NCBI RefSeq assembly: GCF_005937185.1
Contig: NZ_VCNI01000002.1
Coordinates: 868,001 to 932,000, forward strand
Source: Flagellimonas algicola
Lineage (GTDB): Bacteria; Bacteroidota; Bacteroidia; Flavobacteriales; Flavobacteriaceae
Reading direction: 5' to 3'
Length of the DNA stretch: 64,000 nt
The translations under genes and the position numbers were made by a program. The first letter of the stretch is position 1. Each line of letters opens with the position of its first letter. Below, piece after piece: positions 19,434 to 31,700 of the stretch. The notes below the pieces were generated by a model. The model saw only the letters and a list, made by a program, of their open reading frames with translations. It was not told the DNA's origin and ran no database searches.

Positions 19434-21119
19434 CTAGTTTTTTTGCTCCAATTTTGCCCAAGTGTCCCTTAAAGTTACCGTCCTGTTGAAAACCATATTT
19501 TCCGAAGAGGAATCCGAATCCACATTAAAATATCCCAATCGCTGAAACTGAAATCGATCACCCGGTTCTGCATCTTTAAGGCTTGGCTCCAAAAACCCAG
19601 TAACCTTCTGTAAGGAATTGGGATTTACAAATTCCATGAAATCTTTGTCCTTATGCCCATCTGGAGTTGGATCATTGAAAAGACGATCATATAACCTAAC
19701 TTCAGCTGCTGTGGCATGCGGTATAGAAACCCAATGCAAAGTTCCCTTTACCTTTCTCAAACTTTCTTCCGTTCCGCTACCACTTCTGCTTTTGGGGTCA
19801 TAAGTACATTGAACCTCAACGATATTTCCTTCCTCGTCCTTGGTGCAGCTTTCCGCTTTTATGATGTATCCATTTTTTAAACGTACTTCTCCTCCGAGTT
19901 TCAGTCTAAAAAATTTACGGTTTGCTTCTTCCCTAAAATCCTCCTTTTCTATATATAATTCCCTGGAAAAAGGAACCTTTCGGCTTCCAGCGGATGGATC
20001 CTCCGGATTGTTTTCTGCATCCAGCCATTCCTCGTCTCCCTCCGTATAATTGGTGATAACAACTTTAAGCGGATTTAGAACCACCATAACCCTAGGGGCA
20101 ATTTTATTTAGATGTTCACGAACATGAAATTCCAATAAAGAAACATCCACAACATTCTCCCGCTTGGCTATACCAATGGTATCAGCAAAGTTTCTAATAG
20201 ATTCAGGAGTATATCCTCTTCTTCTCAATCCGGAAATGGTTGGCATTCTTGGATCATCCCATCCAGATACATTGCCATTTTCTACCAACTTGAGCAACTT
20301 GCGCTTACTTACTACGGTATGGCTCAGGTTCCTCCTTGCAAATTCTCGCTGCTTAGGGCGTAGTTTCTTTGAATCTACCAATTGGTCTAAAAACCAATCA
20401 TAAAGCTCTCGGTGCGGAAGAAACTCCAGTGTACATAGGGAATGGGAGACTTGTTCTATATAATCGCTCTCTCCGTGGGTCCAATCGTACATAGGATAAA
20501 TACACCAATCGGTATTTGTTCTGTGGTGGGCTTTGTGCAGAATGCGGTACATGATGGGGTCCCGCATCAGCATATTGGAAGAGCCCATATCAATTTTCGC
20601 CCTAAGCACATGCTCCCCTTCCTTGAATTCGCCATTTTTCATGGCCTCAAACAGGTTTAGATTTTCTTCAACAGACCTGTTTCTAAAGGGGCTTTCCTTC
20701 CCAGCCTCCGTTGGGGTCCCCTTTTGATCAGCAATCTCTTCAGAAGTTTGGCTATCCACATAGGCCTTTCCCTTCTTAATCAACTCCACCGCCCAATTGT
20801 AAAGTTGCTCAAAATAGTCAGAAGCATAGCACTCCGTGTCCCAGCTATATCCCAACCACTCAACATCGGCTTTGATAGCCTCAACATACTCCCTTTCCTC
20901 CTTGGCTGGATTGGTATCGTCAAATCTTAAATTGACAGGGGCTTTATATCTCAAACCCAATCCAAAATTGAGGCAAATAGAGCTAGCGTGACCTATGTGC
21001 AGGTATCCATTGGGCTCTGGAGGAAAACGAAAACGAAGGTCTTTTTTGGCATAGCCATCCTTCAAATCATCCTCGACAATATGCTCTATAAAATTTAATG
21101 ATCGCTCTTCTTCCGACAT
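19434..21119 (-). CDS. glnS: Glutaminyl-tRNA synthetase
   Basis: Charges tRNA-Gln. The class I signatures are RFPPEPNGYLHIGHASSICL and, in place of KMSKS, HTVVSKRKLLKLVE. YDWTHGESDYIEQVSHSLCTLEF and GWDDPRMPTISGLRRRG are characteristic of the family. The 561 residues include the C-terminal beta-barrel anticodon-binding domain. With both glnS and gltX present the organism may charge glutamine directly. A TACATTTG promoter-like element lies 17 bases before the ATG. Confidence 0.97.
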   Translation of the reverse strand: MSEEERSLNFIEHIVEDDLKDGYAKKDLRFRFPPEPNGYLHIGHASSICLNFGLGLRYKAPVNLRFDDTNPAKEEREYVEAIKADVEWLGYSWDTECYASDYFEQLYNWAVELIKKGKAYVDSQTSEEIADQKGTPTEAGKESPFRNRSVEENLNLFEAMKNGEFKEGEHVLRAKIDMGSSNMLMRDPIMYRILHKAHHRTNTDWCIYPMYDWTHGESDYIEQVSHSLCTLEFLPHRELYDWFLDQLVDSKKLRPKQREFARRNLSHTVVSKRKLLKLVENGNVSGWDDPRMPTISGLRRRGYTPESIRNFADTIGIAKRENVVDVSLLEFHVREHLNKIAPRVMVVLNPLKVVITNYTEGDEEWLDAENNPEDPSAGSRKVPFSRELYIEKEDFREEANRKFFRLKLGGEVRLKNGYIIKAESCTKDEEGNIVEVQCTYDPKSRSGSGTEESLRKVKGTLHWVSIPHATAAEVRLYDRLFNDPTPDGHKDKDFMEFVNPNSLQKVTGFLEPSLKDAEPGDRFQFQRLGYFNVDSDSSSENMVFNRTVTLRDTWAKLEQKN

Positions 21120-21136
21120 ATTCTAAAATTGAAGCG

Positions 21137-21144
21137 CAAATGTA
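21137..21144 (-). promoter_or_regulatory. Candidate -7 promoter element for glnS
   Basis: On the minus strand this reads TACATTTG, matching TAnnTTTG, 17 bases before the glnS start. A TTG lies 26 bases further upstream (21171-21173), somewhat far for a -33 element. Confidence 0.45.
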
Positions 21145-21293
21145 GCAAAATGTAGGGTTTATAGCTATTCCAACCGCATAAGTGTATACAAAGAAAGCCA
21201 TTTCACAACACTTTTACAGCCCCCTACAACAATATCTTTCTGTTAGACGAAAATAAAAGCATATTTGTTATTAGAACATTATATGGAATAGTT

Positions 21294-21308
21294 GGCGCTT
21301 TTGGCGCC
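21294..21308. repeat. Short GGCGC inverted repeat in the sprC leader
   Basis: GGCGC (21294-21298) and GCGCC (21304-21308) pair perfectly around TTTTG, 71 bases before the sprC start. The same stretch also reads as two copies of TTGGCGC (21292-21298, 21301-21307). No T run follows, so it is not a terminator. It could be an operator or a leader hairpin of the spr operon. Confidence 0.3.
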
Positions 21309-21379
21309 CTCAGAACTGAACAACATTAAGGGGCACAACAATAGGCAGTATTGCCATAACCCTCTTAAAACTAACGCTG

Positions 21380-23641
21380 ATGAGGAAAACTAGTTCATAT
21401 AACCACATTTTTGCGATTGCTATCGCACTAATGTCGCTTGGCACAAACGCTATAAGTGCCCAAGTACTCAACAAACCTGTTGCAGCGGACAATCCCAATC
21501 TAGCAGGAAACTCAGCCTGGACCGCTGCCTGTGCTTCTGATAGTTTTAACGAATACTTTGTCAACTTTACTTGGAGCCCGCCTTTGGTGGCTTCCGACAA
21601 CGAATTTGTTTTAGAGCTTTCCGATGCCAATGGAAACTTCGGCTCACCAGTTGAGCTAGCTCGTTTAGACGACAAAAATGCAACATTCGACTTTGAATTT
21701 GAGTTCCAAGTCCCTAATGATGTTCGAGGAGAAAGCTACAAAATGAGGGTTAGAAGCACCAACCCGGCCAAGACCAGTCCTCCTTCTGATGCATACCCAA
21801 TGCACTTCGTGGACTTTAGTTCTCCATTACTGATTAGTCAGGATGGGAGTGGTGACATTCCCCCAGGAGGTAGTATACAACTTTGTGGTGCAGGTGACGT
21901 AACATTGGAACCACATAACATCTCCAATGCCGACACCTATATCTATAATTGGTATAGAAGTGGAACATTGCTCGCAGAAAAAGGTGCGAGCATTACTGTT
22001 TCTACTCCCGGAATGTACTATGTGGAATTGGATTACGGATCTGTTTGTTCAGGTTCTGCGAACACATTATCAAACACTATTGAAATTTCAACGGGTACAA
22101 GTTCAGGCATTGCGCTGAATGGAGCAGACGATGTAGGCCTATGTGCCGGTGACGCCTATCAATTGGAAGCAAATATTAGTGGAATTGGGTTAACCTATAC
22201 CTGGTACAAGGATGGGTCTGTTGTATCTGGGCCGACATTGGAACAGACAACATTTGATATTAACACCTCAGTATCAGGCTTTGAAGGATCATACGAAGTT
22301 GAAGTAGATGGCCCATCTGCATGCTTGGAGCGTTCTGCTTCAGTAACAATAAGAAACTTAGGAGATTTTGAGGTGACACGGGAAAACGATGCCAACATTG
22401 TGCTGTTGCCTTCTCAAACAACAACACTTTCGGCTTCATCTACAGCGGCCAGTCCTTCATACCAATGGTATAAAGATGGTTCGCCCATCACCAGTGCTAC
22501 AAATTCAAGTTTGGAAATCAGTGAAATTGGTGACTACCATGTTCGTGTTATCGAAACTGGAGGAGGGTGTAGTGCATCCCCAGTGGATTCTCCAACAACT
22601 ACGGTTGAAGCTCCTGAATCCTTTGAATTTGTGGTGGAATATGCCGGTGCCTATACTTCTTGTCAAAGTGCAGACGTAACCCTAAGCTTGTTGCGCATCA
22701 ATGCGGTAAGCGATACAGGGGCCAAGACGGATGTCACTTCCGAACTGGAATCCACCTTTACCTATCAATGGATGCATGATGGAAGTCCTGTTTCTGGCGA
22801 AACCTCCAAAACCATGACCATTTCCAATTTTGAGAATAATGGGGGTTACTCCTTAACAGGTACGGTAGACAGCTTCAATGCCGCCTCCAATGGGCTTGCT
22901 GTTACCATGTCTGCCAGCACCACCTTGTCCATATCTGCCAATGGTACCGTTTTGTGCGAAGGCGCAGATGCCATTCGCTTTGATACGTCCGAAACCTTGG
23001 GAGGTGAGACTTTTGAATGGTTAAGGGATGGTGAGGTTATAGATACTACAACAGAAAACATTACGGCTACTGAAGTAGGAGTTTATCAATTGCGAATTCT
23101 TACCCATGATTGTCCAATTGTTTCCAATGAACTTGAGGTTCGTGCTTTTGACGAATCCCTATTGAGTATAGATCGTCCAGAGGAACTTATTATTGTTGAG
23201 GGCGATACGGAAACCATCACTGCAAGCGGGGCTGAGTCGTATCAGTGGTTTGATGCTGAAAACAACCTTCTTGGAGCCCAAGATTCCTATGGCTTTCAAG
23301 AAGAAGGTGAATACCTATTGGTAGCCAGTTTTGGAAACTGTACAGTAAGCAGGGTCATTAACGTAACCTATAGAGACCTATTTGCAATCCCAAATGTTAT
23401 TACAGCCAATGGGGATGGAATCAACGATTTATGGGTATTGCCCAATAGCTACTCAAGACAAGACGATGTGCTTGTGACCATATATGACGAACGAGGCAAA
23501 GAGGTCTTTAGCCAGACCAATTATGAAAACAACTGGCCTCAGTCCGTCACTCAATTCAACAAACTAAACATGATTTTCTACTACCGGGTAACCCGTGAAG
23601 GGGAAAGTCTGAAACAAGGAACCATAACAGTCATTAGATAA
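21380..23641 (+). CDS. sprC: SprC-like secreted Ig-repeat protein with T9SS type B sorting domain
   Basis: A 753-residue exported protein: signal peptide to about residue 28 (ending NAISAQ) and a series of immunoglobulin-like modules with a Y-x-W core (examples LTYTWYKDGS, SYQWYKDGSP, TYQWMHDGSP, FEWLRDGE, SYQWFDAENN). The last 85 residues are a T9SS type B sorting domain starting IPNVITANGDGINDLW and ending in a beta strand. Position first in a sprC-D-B-F-like operon matches the four-gene locus described in Flavobacterium johnsoniae, so SprC is the best name, based on order and architecture. In that organism the operon serves gliding. Confidence 0.8.
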   Translation: MRKTSSYNHIFAIAIALMSLGTNAISAQVLNKPVAADNPNLAGNSAWTAACASDSFNEYFVNFTWSPPLVASDNEFVLELSDANGNFGSPVELARLDDKNATFDFEFEFQVPNDVRGESYKMRVRSTNPAKTSPPSDAYPMHFVDFSSPLLISQDGSGDIPPGGSIQLCGAGDVTLEPHNISNADTYIYNWYRSGTLLAEKGASITVSTPGMYYVELDYGSVCSGSANTLSNTIEISTGTSSGIALNGADDVGLCAGDAYQLEANISGIGLTYTWYKDGSVVSGPTLEQTTFDINTSVSGFEGSYEVEVDGPSACLERSASVTIRNLGDFEVTRENDANIVLLPSQTTTLSASSTAASPSYQWYKDGSPITSATNSSLEISEIGDYHVRVIETGGGCSASPVDSPTTTVEAPESFEFVVEYAGAYTSCQSADVTLSLLRINAVSDTGAKTDVTSELESTFTYQWMHDGSPVSGETSKTMTISNFENNGGYSLTGTVDSFNAASNGLAVTMSASTTLSISANGTVLCEGADAIRFDTSETLGGETFEWLRDGEVIDTTTENITATEVGVYQLRILTHDCPIVSNELEVRAFDESLLSIDRPEELIIVEGDTETITASGAESYQWFDAENNLLGAQDSYGFQEEGEYLLVASFGNCTVSRVINVTYRDLFAIPNVITANGDGINDLWVLPNSYSRQDDVLVTIYDERGKEVFSQTNYENNWPQSVTQFNKLNMIFYYRVTREGESLKQGTITVIR

Positions 23642-23646
23642 AGCGA

Positions 23647-25704
23647 ATGCGCACCAACAAACCTCTACTAATACTAACCTTCTTACTGCTTGCTTTTTCT
23701 GGAGTCCGCGCCCAGGAAGAGACTCCTTTTGTGGTATACGATGTGCCGTCACAAAACTTGTTGAAATTCAACAGGTTTTTGATAAACCCCACATTTTCAA
23801 CCGTTCGGGAGGATAAGTCCTATGTCAATCTTTTTCATAGAAACCAATCGGTATCTTTTGATGACAACAATCAGGTATACTTCCTGAGTTATAGCGGAAG
23901 GGTTAGTGATAGAAGTGGTGTAGGGGTAAGCCTTTTTACCAATAGGGAAGGGCTTTTCAACAATTTTGGTGTGCATGCAAATTACGCCTATGGAATTCGG
24001 TTAAGCCAAAAAAGCAATTTCACTTTTGGGGCAAATATTTCATATTATCAAAGTTCTTTCAATCAGGATAGGGCCAATGCGCTGGACAATGACCCTTTCC
24101 TAAATTCCCTGGAAAGTAGTTCGTTGGTTTTGTTTCAACCCGGTTTCAATCTTTCCTTCGGAAATTTTGATTTTGGGGGTTATGCCGAAAACCTATTCGA
24201 TTACAACCTCAAATCCAGTGAATCTGTAACCGAATTTGACGAAAAGACCTTCTCTGGTCATTTGCAATACACCCACACGTTTGAAAATGCCACAGGTATT
24301 CTTGAGCAGGGACGTTTAATGCCTTTGGCAAGAGCCCGGGTAACAGGTCCAAATGATGTAACCCTTGGTGGAAATCTAATCCTTGATCTTCCAAAACTAG
24401 GATGGATCCAAGCAGGATACGATGATTTCTATGGAGCTTCCGCTGGTCTAGGTTTCAATTTAAACAAGAATCTTTCCCTTGGCTACACCGTAGAAAAAGG
24501 ATTGTCCAGCAATTTTGAAAACTTTGGGGTAAGTCATGAAGTTTCCCTTGCTTATTCCTTTACTCCCAACCTAACTGAAAACCGCGTGCTATTGGATGAC
24601 GAACTTGATTTGGTCTCAGCCGATAGTATTCCACAGGAAAATCTAAGCCTTACGGAAAAAGACTTGGAGATTGCCCGACTACAAAACAAGCTGGCCGAAA
24701 ACGATGCCATTCTGGACGAACTGCTACTCCGCCAAGATTCCATGGAACAAGCTAGGGTGGGCGACCTTGAAAAAAGATTCGAAACCGTTATGAAAATGGT
24801 AAGGAGAGAAACCAGGGGAGAACGACCTGACCTTGAAGAAAAGGCCAAACAGGTCTACTTTGCCAACATGGACAGCGCGGATATCGTCCCAAAGCGCACA
24901 GTACAACCTCTTGCCAATCACGGTCTTACAAACACGACCTCTGCAAAGAAAGTCATTCGTTTAAACGATTCTAAAAACCAGGCGGTGGCCAGAACCTCAA
25001 CAGTTAAAAAAGACAAGACCACTAGGACTTCGGTCAAGAAAAATACAAGGTTCCGTCCTTTTAATATTCCCAATGTGGAAAGTGGGCATTATCTAATTGC
25101 CAATGTGTTTAAAAATCCAAATAACGCCGACGCATTTGTTGCCCAGCTTCAAAGCCAAAACATCAACGCAGATTCCTTTGTAAATCCACGCAACGGAATG
25201 ATTTATGTATACCTGGAAGGATTCAAGAACAAAGGAGAAGCGCTTGGCGCATACCATTCCCAATTAAATGGCGCATACCAAGGCGATGCTTGGGTAATGA
25301 ATGTAAATGGCGTAGGTGCCATTGATCATTTGACCTCAACTTCCAAAAGTTCAACATCCAAATATGGAGATAACACCTTGACCAAAAATGTAAGCAAGTC
25401 AAATGGCGCAGGAACTGGTCAGGTTTCATTTAAAACATACAAAATAAATGGATTGGGGTCTGGATTTTACATTATAGCCAATGTCTTCGAAAAGCCATCC
25501 AACGCCAAGAGATTTGTTAGGGAATTGAATTCCCGTGGCCTAAATGCCAGTTATTTTATCAACCCAGAAAACAAGTTAAGGTATGTCTATCTCAAGAAAC
25601 ATGAGAACTGGACCAATGCCCTTACCTCATACTATTCCAAACTAAATGCCTCGTATGATGACGAAATGTGGATCATGCGGGTAAAACCAAACTCCCATAG
25701 TTAA
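23647..25704 (+). CDS. sprD: SprD-like PorP/SprF barrel with coiled coil and two SPOR-like repeats
   Basis: A 685-residue outer-membrane protein. The signal peptide (ending GVRAQ) is followed by a PorP/SprF-type beta-barrel (about residues 25-310) with NRFLINPTFS and SLAYSFTPNLT. A charged coiled coil (about 320-390) follows, then two copies of a roughly 70-residue SPOR-like module: HYLIANVFKNPNNADAFV (from about residue 480) and FYIIANVFEKPSNAKRFV (from about 607). Each copy ends in a segment with AYQGDAWVM or SYDDEMWIM. The two repeats may bind peptidoglycan. It lies 5 bases after sprC and one base before sprB. Naming follows operon order. Confidence 0.75.
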   Translation: MRTNKPLLILTFLLLAFSGVRAQEETPFVVYDVPSQNLLKFNRFLINPTFSTVREDKSYVNLFHRNQSVSFDDNNQVYFLSYSGRVSDRSGVGVSLFTNREGLFNNFGVHANYAYGIRLSQKSNFTFGANISYYQSSFNQDRANALDNDPFLNSLESSSLVLFQPGFNLSFGNFDFGGYAENLFDYNLKSSESVTEFDEKTFSGHLQYTHTFENATGILEQGRLMPLARARVTGPNDVTLGGNLILDLPKLGWIQAGYDDFYGASAGLGFNLNKNLSLGYTVEKGLSSNFENFGVSHEVSLAYSFTPNLTENRVLLDDELDLVSADSIPQENLSLTEKDLEIARLQNKLAENDAILDELLLRQDSMEQARVGDLEKRFETVMKMVRRETRGERPDLEEKAKQVYFANMDSADIVPKRTVQPLANHGLTNTTSAKKVIRLNDSKNQAVARTSTVKKDKTTRTSVKKNTRFRPFNIPNVESGHYLIANVFKNPNNADAFVAQLQSQNINADSFVNPRNGMIYVYLEGFKNKGEALGAYHSQLNGAYQGDAWVMNVNGVGAIDHLTSTSKSSTSKYGDNTLTKNVSKSNGAGTGQVSFKTYKINGLGSGFYIIANVFEKPSNAKRFVRELNSRGLNASYFINPENKLRYVYLKKHENWTNALTSYYSKLNASYDDEMWIMRVKPNSHS

Positions 25705-25705
25705 A

Positions 25706-28700
25706 ATGACCAATCGATTTTATAAAGTACTTCTAGGTGTCCTATGTCTTGTTGGCATAGGTTTCAACGCCGCAGCCCAAGAGGTTCCTTTTACACCGCG
25801 TCTTAACGATGGTGGAAACACCTATTTGAACATTAAGGGGGATTATACGTTTTTGTCCAACAGTGTAATGAACTCTGTTTCCAATGGCCATGACGTGAAC
25901 ACGCCTTATAACGGCAATGGGAGTAACAATAGCTTGCACGTAGAATATGTTGATATCGATTCCGATCCCTCAACCTTCAACTCCAGTAGTTCCACACTTG
26001 CGCTTCCTGCTTGTTCCCAAATTTATTGGGCAGGACTGTATTGGGCAGGAAACTATGATGTTGAGCGGGACGGAGACCACCGCAGTAGATATGAAAGCGG
26101 ATATACAGATGACCCTAACCATTATGATGTTACCCAAGTAAAGTTAAGGGTGCCAGGAAGCGCCACCTACATAGACCTACAGGCCGACACAGCTGCCGAT
26201 CCGGTTGGGGAAGAAGATGACATTATTGTAAACGGATACAATATCTTACCCAACGACCCCTATGTGTGTTACAAGAACGTAACCAACATTCTACAAGGCC
26301 TTGCCGACCCTACAGGTGACTATTTTGTAGGTAATGTTAGAGGCACAAGGGGTGCCACCACATATGGTTGTGCCGGATGGACCTTGGTTGTTATTTATGA
26401 AAACCCAACGCTTCCCGGAAAATATCTTTCTGTTTTTGATGGGTACGAAGGAATCACCACCCAATCTGGGAATTCAACCGCGGATATCACCGTGGCTGGT
26501 TTTAATACCATTCCCGTTGGACCAGTAAATGCCCGTATCGGTGTGAGTACTTTGGAGGGTGAAACTTCGCTTTCCGGAGATACTTTTGGTATTGTTTCCA
26601 ACAGCAGCGCCACATTTACGGATATCTCAGACTCCGCTAACCCCAACAACAACTTTTTTAACTCCACAATTTCTGAAGACGGAGCCAATGTTACTACAAG
26701 GAATGTAAGCAGTACCAATGCCATTGGATTTGATTCTGATGTTTTTGATTTAAACAACCCAGGCAATAGTATCATTGATAATGGAGACACAAGCGCCACT
26801 CTTAGATTAGGGACAAGCGGGGATTGGTTTGCTTCGTTCTTGGTTACGTTTGCGGTAGAAATCATTGAGCCTACCATTGTCTTGGAAAAGAAGGTGGAAG
26901 ATATAGGAGGTAATGACATCACGGGTTTAGGTGTTAACCTTGGACAGTATTTGGATTACGTGCTTTCATTTGTAAATACAGGAAATGATGATGCCACCAA
27001 TTACACCATAAGAGATATTTTACCGGCCAACGTTACCTTGGATGAAACCACAGTTACAGTACCCGCCGGGGTCACATATACCTATGATGATGTTACTCGT
27101 GAGGTGGTGTTCAGCATACCTGATAATTTGGTGGAAGAAGGCGACCCTGTTTCAGAAATAAGAATGCGGGTCCAAGTAGCGGAGAACTGTTTTGACTTTA
27201 TCGATGCTTGTACGGATATAATTGAGAACCTAGCCTACTCCACCTACGAAGGAGTTATCAATGCCAATCAAATTAGTGATGACCCCAGTGTATCCGATTT
27301 TGATGATTGTGGGTTTACCACTCCAGGAGCCACCAATTTTCTTTTGGACGACCTGTCCGCCTGTAACTTTACACGTACGGTAGAGTTGTGTGGTGCAGAT
27401 GTACTTCTCGATGCTGGAGATAACTTTGATGCCTATATCTGGTATCTTGATGAAAATGGAAATAGTCTTATTGATGCAGGCGATACTGTAATAAATGATG
27501 GGGATCCGGATGGAGACCCCAGCACCTTTTTAGTAGATGCCCCGGGAACCTATATGGTGGACAAGCAAGTGGCAGATCCCTGTAAGGATTTTGCCGAAAT
27601 CATCATTGTGGAATTGTTTTCAGCAGGTTCTGGACTTACCAACCCCATTACCACATTGATCAATGACACTTCCAATACCGTTGACGGTGAAATTGTTATC
27701 TGTCCCAACGATGGTGCCGAACTTCCAGAAGTTTTTCTTTGTGGACTCAACGACACAGAACTAATTCAGGTAAACATCCCAGATGCGGATAGTATTGATT
27801 GGGAACAATTGGACGCAACCTCTTGTGGCGCCTCAACCCCAGATTGTGCAAACACAGACAACTCTTGTACCTGGAATTCAGTGGGAACTGGAAATGATTT
27901 CTTGGCTGCCGATGCAGGACAATATAGGTTGGTCGTAAACTACCAAAATGGATGTTTTAGAAGATTCCATTTTAATATTTACAAAAACCCGTTAGACCCT
28001 CAATATACTTCTAGCGACATCATTTGTAATACCGATGGTAATATTACGGTGACCAATATGCCCATCGATTATGAATATCGGTTGATTGATCAATCCACAA
28101 GTACGGTATTGGTTCCTTACAGCTCCAACCCAAGTTTTGACATTACTTCAAATGGTGCTTACATGGTTGAAATGAGACAACAGGGTGTTACCGATGGTTG
28201 TGTGTTTGTTCTGGACAATATCGGAATCCTTGATCGCGATTTTCAAGTGGACATTGAAACCAAAGACACCGATTGTAATGGTTTGGGTGAAATTGAAATC
28301 TCCGTCTTAAACGTCGAAGCACAGTACTATTACGAAATATCTCAAGGAGGAACTATAGTAGACACTTTTGGTCCTTCCAACGACAATAACTACACCTTCT
28401 TAAACCTTAATGATGGGGTTTATGATGTCGAGGTTACAACAGACGATGGCTGTCTGCATAACGAACAGGTAACCATCAACGATGTTACCGATTTGGCCCT
28501 TACGGCCGTAACCACTAAAAACATCGATTGTACTCCCGGTGTCATCACCGTAACCGGTTCAGGTGGATTCCCAAACCCAAATTACAATTATGCCATATGG
28601 AGTTATAACGGTGTTGATTTGTATGCTAGCATAGGGGACATTCCTGGAAGCGCATATCAACAAGCCAATGATTTTACATTTGTCAACGGGGAAGAGGGCG

Positions 28701-31700
28701 ATTACAAATTTGTGGTTGTTGATGGCAACAACTGTTCTTTTATCTCAAATACGGCAACCATTGTCATTGCACCTTCAGTGGTTTACACAACCGCAGCCAC
28801 CGATGAAACTTGTTTTGGAATCGAAGATGGAACCTTCGCTGTCAACGTAACCAATTCAAATGGATACAGTTTATCCTATACCTTGACATACCCGGATACC
28901 TCTACCGCAACAAACACCTCTGGATTGTTCACTGGCTTACCACAAGGTTCCTATTCTTTGGACATTACCCAAACCCAAGGAGCTGTTTCCTGTGATTTTA
29001 CAGAAACTTTCACCATAGGCGGGCCAACTTCCGGTATTTCGGGCGATGCAGTATTGATACAAGACTACACCTGTCTACAAGACGGGATTATAGAAGCTCA
29101 AAATGTAGTTGGGGGAACCGCTCCTTATGAATATAGCATTGACGGGGTCAATTTCTTTAGCGGAGTTGGGGCAGAGCGATTCTCCAACCTAACCAACGGA
29201 AACTATGCCATTACAATTAGAGATGCCAACAACTGTACATTTGTTACAAACACCATAACTTTTGGCCCATTAAATCCTCCCTCGGACTTAACCTTTTCTG
29301 CTAGCACTCCCAACTGTCCTGCACTAACGTCTGATGTGACGGTGACCGTTGTTGACGGAAACACGCCTTTCGTTTTTGAGATTACAGCGCCCGCACCTAT
29401 TGCGGCCACCTCTATCTCTGGGAACACCGCAGATTTTGATGGGCTTGCTCCTGGCACCTACACTTTCAGGGTAACAGACAATAAAGGGTGCGTATACGAC
29501 GAATCCTTTACAATTGATCCTGTTTCACAAATCTCTGTGGTTGGGAACTTGGTGAGCAACATTACCTGTATTAACGATACCGATGGTGAAGTCGATTTCA
29601 TTGTTTCCGATTTCAATACTGACTATGATTATTCTGTAACCGGCCCAGCAAATTTCTCTGGAACTAACCAAACTGGTGGAACAATTTCCTTAACAGGATT
29701 GGATGATGGTACGTATACAATAGTTGTAACCGACAATCTCACAAATTGTACGGCTACTACAGATGTTGCTGTGAACGCTCCTGCAGCAGCCTTGACATTA
29801 AGCGCTTCAGAAGTTCAACCAACCTGTATTACGGATGGAAATGTGACGCTTTCCTCTACCGGCGGATGGGGGGGCAATACATTTGTGCTTACCAATCCAG
29901 ATACATCAACATTTGGTACAAACAGCACGGGAGTATTTAACAATCTAACCCAAACCGGAACCTATAGCGCAACAGTAACTGATGCAAATGGTTGTGTGGT
30001 CAATACCACCTTTACACTAAACGCTGCCGTTCCTCCAGTTCTTGCCATTGTTCCCAATGACACCTGTTATGATGATGCTGTTGGATTGACATTAACGGCT
30101 AACGTAACTTCTGGTGGCGATGGTAATTATCAGTATAGCTTAAACGGGGGTGCTGCACAAGCAAGCAATGTATTTGCCGGATTGACCTCGGGAACCTATA
30201 CCATTGAGGTTAGGGACGGGAACAACTGTACCGACACAGCATCCATAACTATTAACCCAGAATTGAGCGTAACTGCAACCGCAAGCAATATTACTGCTTG
30301 TGCAACGGACACTGATGTAAACATTGTTGCTGCTGGTGGAGATGGAAATTATGTATATGCTGTCGTTGCCGATGGTGTAGTTCCAACAGCAGGTGATTTT
30401 GCAGCTACTAATCCAGTGACAGTTACTGGAGCGGGGGATTACGACGTATACGTCCGCGATAATAATGGTGCGGCTGGATTCTGTGAAGCCTCATTCGACA
30501 TCAACATTGTCCAAGATGCGCCCTTGGTAATTACGCCAAGTTTTACGCCTGTAAGCTGTTTCGGCGGTTCAGACGGAACCATATCATTGGTTGCTTCTGG
30601 AGGAGAAGCTCCTTACCTATATAGTATTGACAACGGAACCAACTACCAGGTTTCTGGCAACTTCATCAATCTAGCCCAGGGAACATATAATTTAAGAATT
30701 AGAGACGCGAACAATTGTGAAGCCACGGGTACGGTAACCGTTACTGAGCCTAATCAATTGGTGGCCGAGGCACAACAGACCCAAAACTATACTTGTTTAC
30801 AATTGGGGCAAATTTCCGTAGGAAGCGTTACCCCTACCACTGGTGGCTCTGGGGATTTCCAATATAATATTAATGGAGGGCCTTGGACAGCTTCTACGAC
30901 AGGAGGTCATGTCTTTACTGGCTTAACCGACGGAACCTATACCATTCAGGTGCGGGATGCCAATGAAATTGGCTGCTTTATTACCCTTCCAGATGTAATT
31001 ATAGCTCCACTCCCTGTAGAACCTACGTTGACCACTTCTGTGGCTTACAACTGTGATGGCACGGGGGATATCACCATTCTGCCCAACGACCCAACGTACA
31101 GCTATAGCCTTAACGGAGGTACTGCCCAAGCAAGCAATGTGTTTACTGGGGTAGCTGTTGGGACACATACCATTGATGTAAATTATGGTAGTGATTGTGT
31201 TACCCAGACCGCGGTAACCGGGGAACCAGGAAACGCCTTTACCGCAAACATAACTGCATTCTCTGACATCAGCTGTAATGCAGGAACTGACGGTTCTATC
31301 ACTTTTGAAATAGAAAATTTTGATGCTGTCAATGGTTTTGAATACCAAGTAAATGGTGGAGGTTTTTCTGCTCCTCAGACCACAAGCCCAATTACCCTTA
31401 ATGGACTTGCTGCTGGCGCCTATGCCATCGAAGTAAGGGATGTGTTGGATAACACTTGTACCATAACTCTCAACCAAAACTTATCCGAACCCGCTTCCGT
31501 AGTTACCACAGCTTCCATTACCAGTGTGTTGACTTGTACCAACGGAGGGGCGACAATTACGGCCTCCGCTACTGGTGGAACACCAGCATTTGAGTATCAG
31601 TTGGAAGATAATATTGGAACGATCTTGACGGCTTACCAAAGCTCCAACGTGTTCACTGGGCTTGCGGCGGGCGATTATATAGTTAGGGCTAGGGACACAA

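Noticed and set aside
30923..31477. 184-codon open frame antisense to sprB (also 26395-26922 and 32543-33007)
   Set aside because: Shadow frames of a long repetitive gene with biased codons; no start signals, no recognised product, and sprB itself is clearly coding on the other strand.
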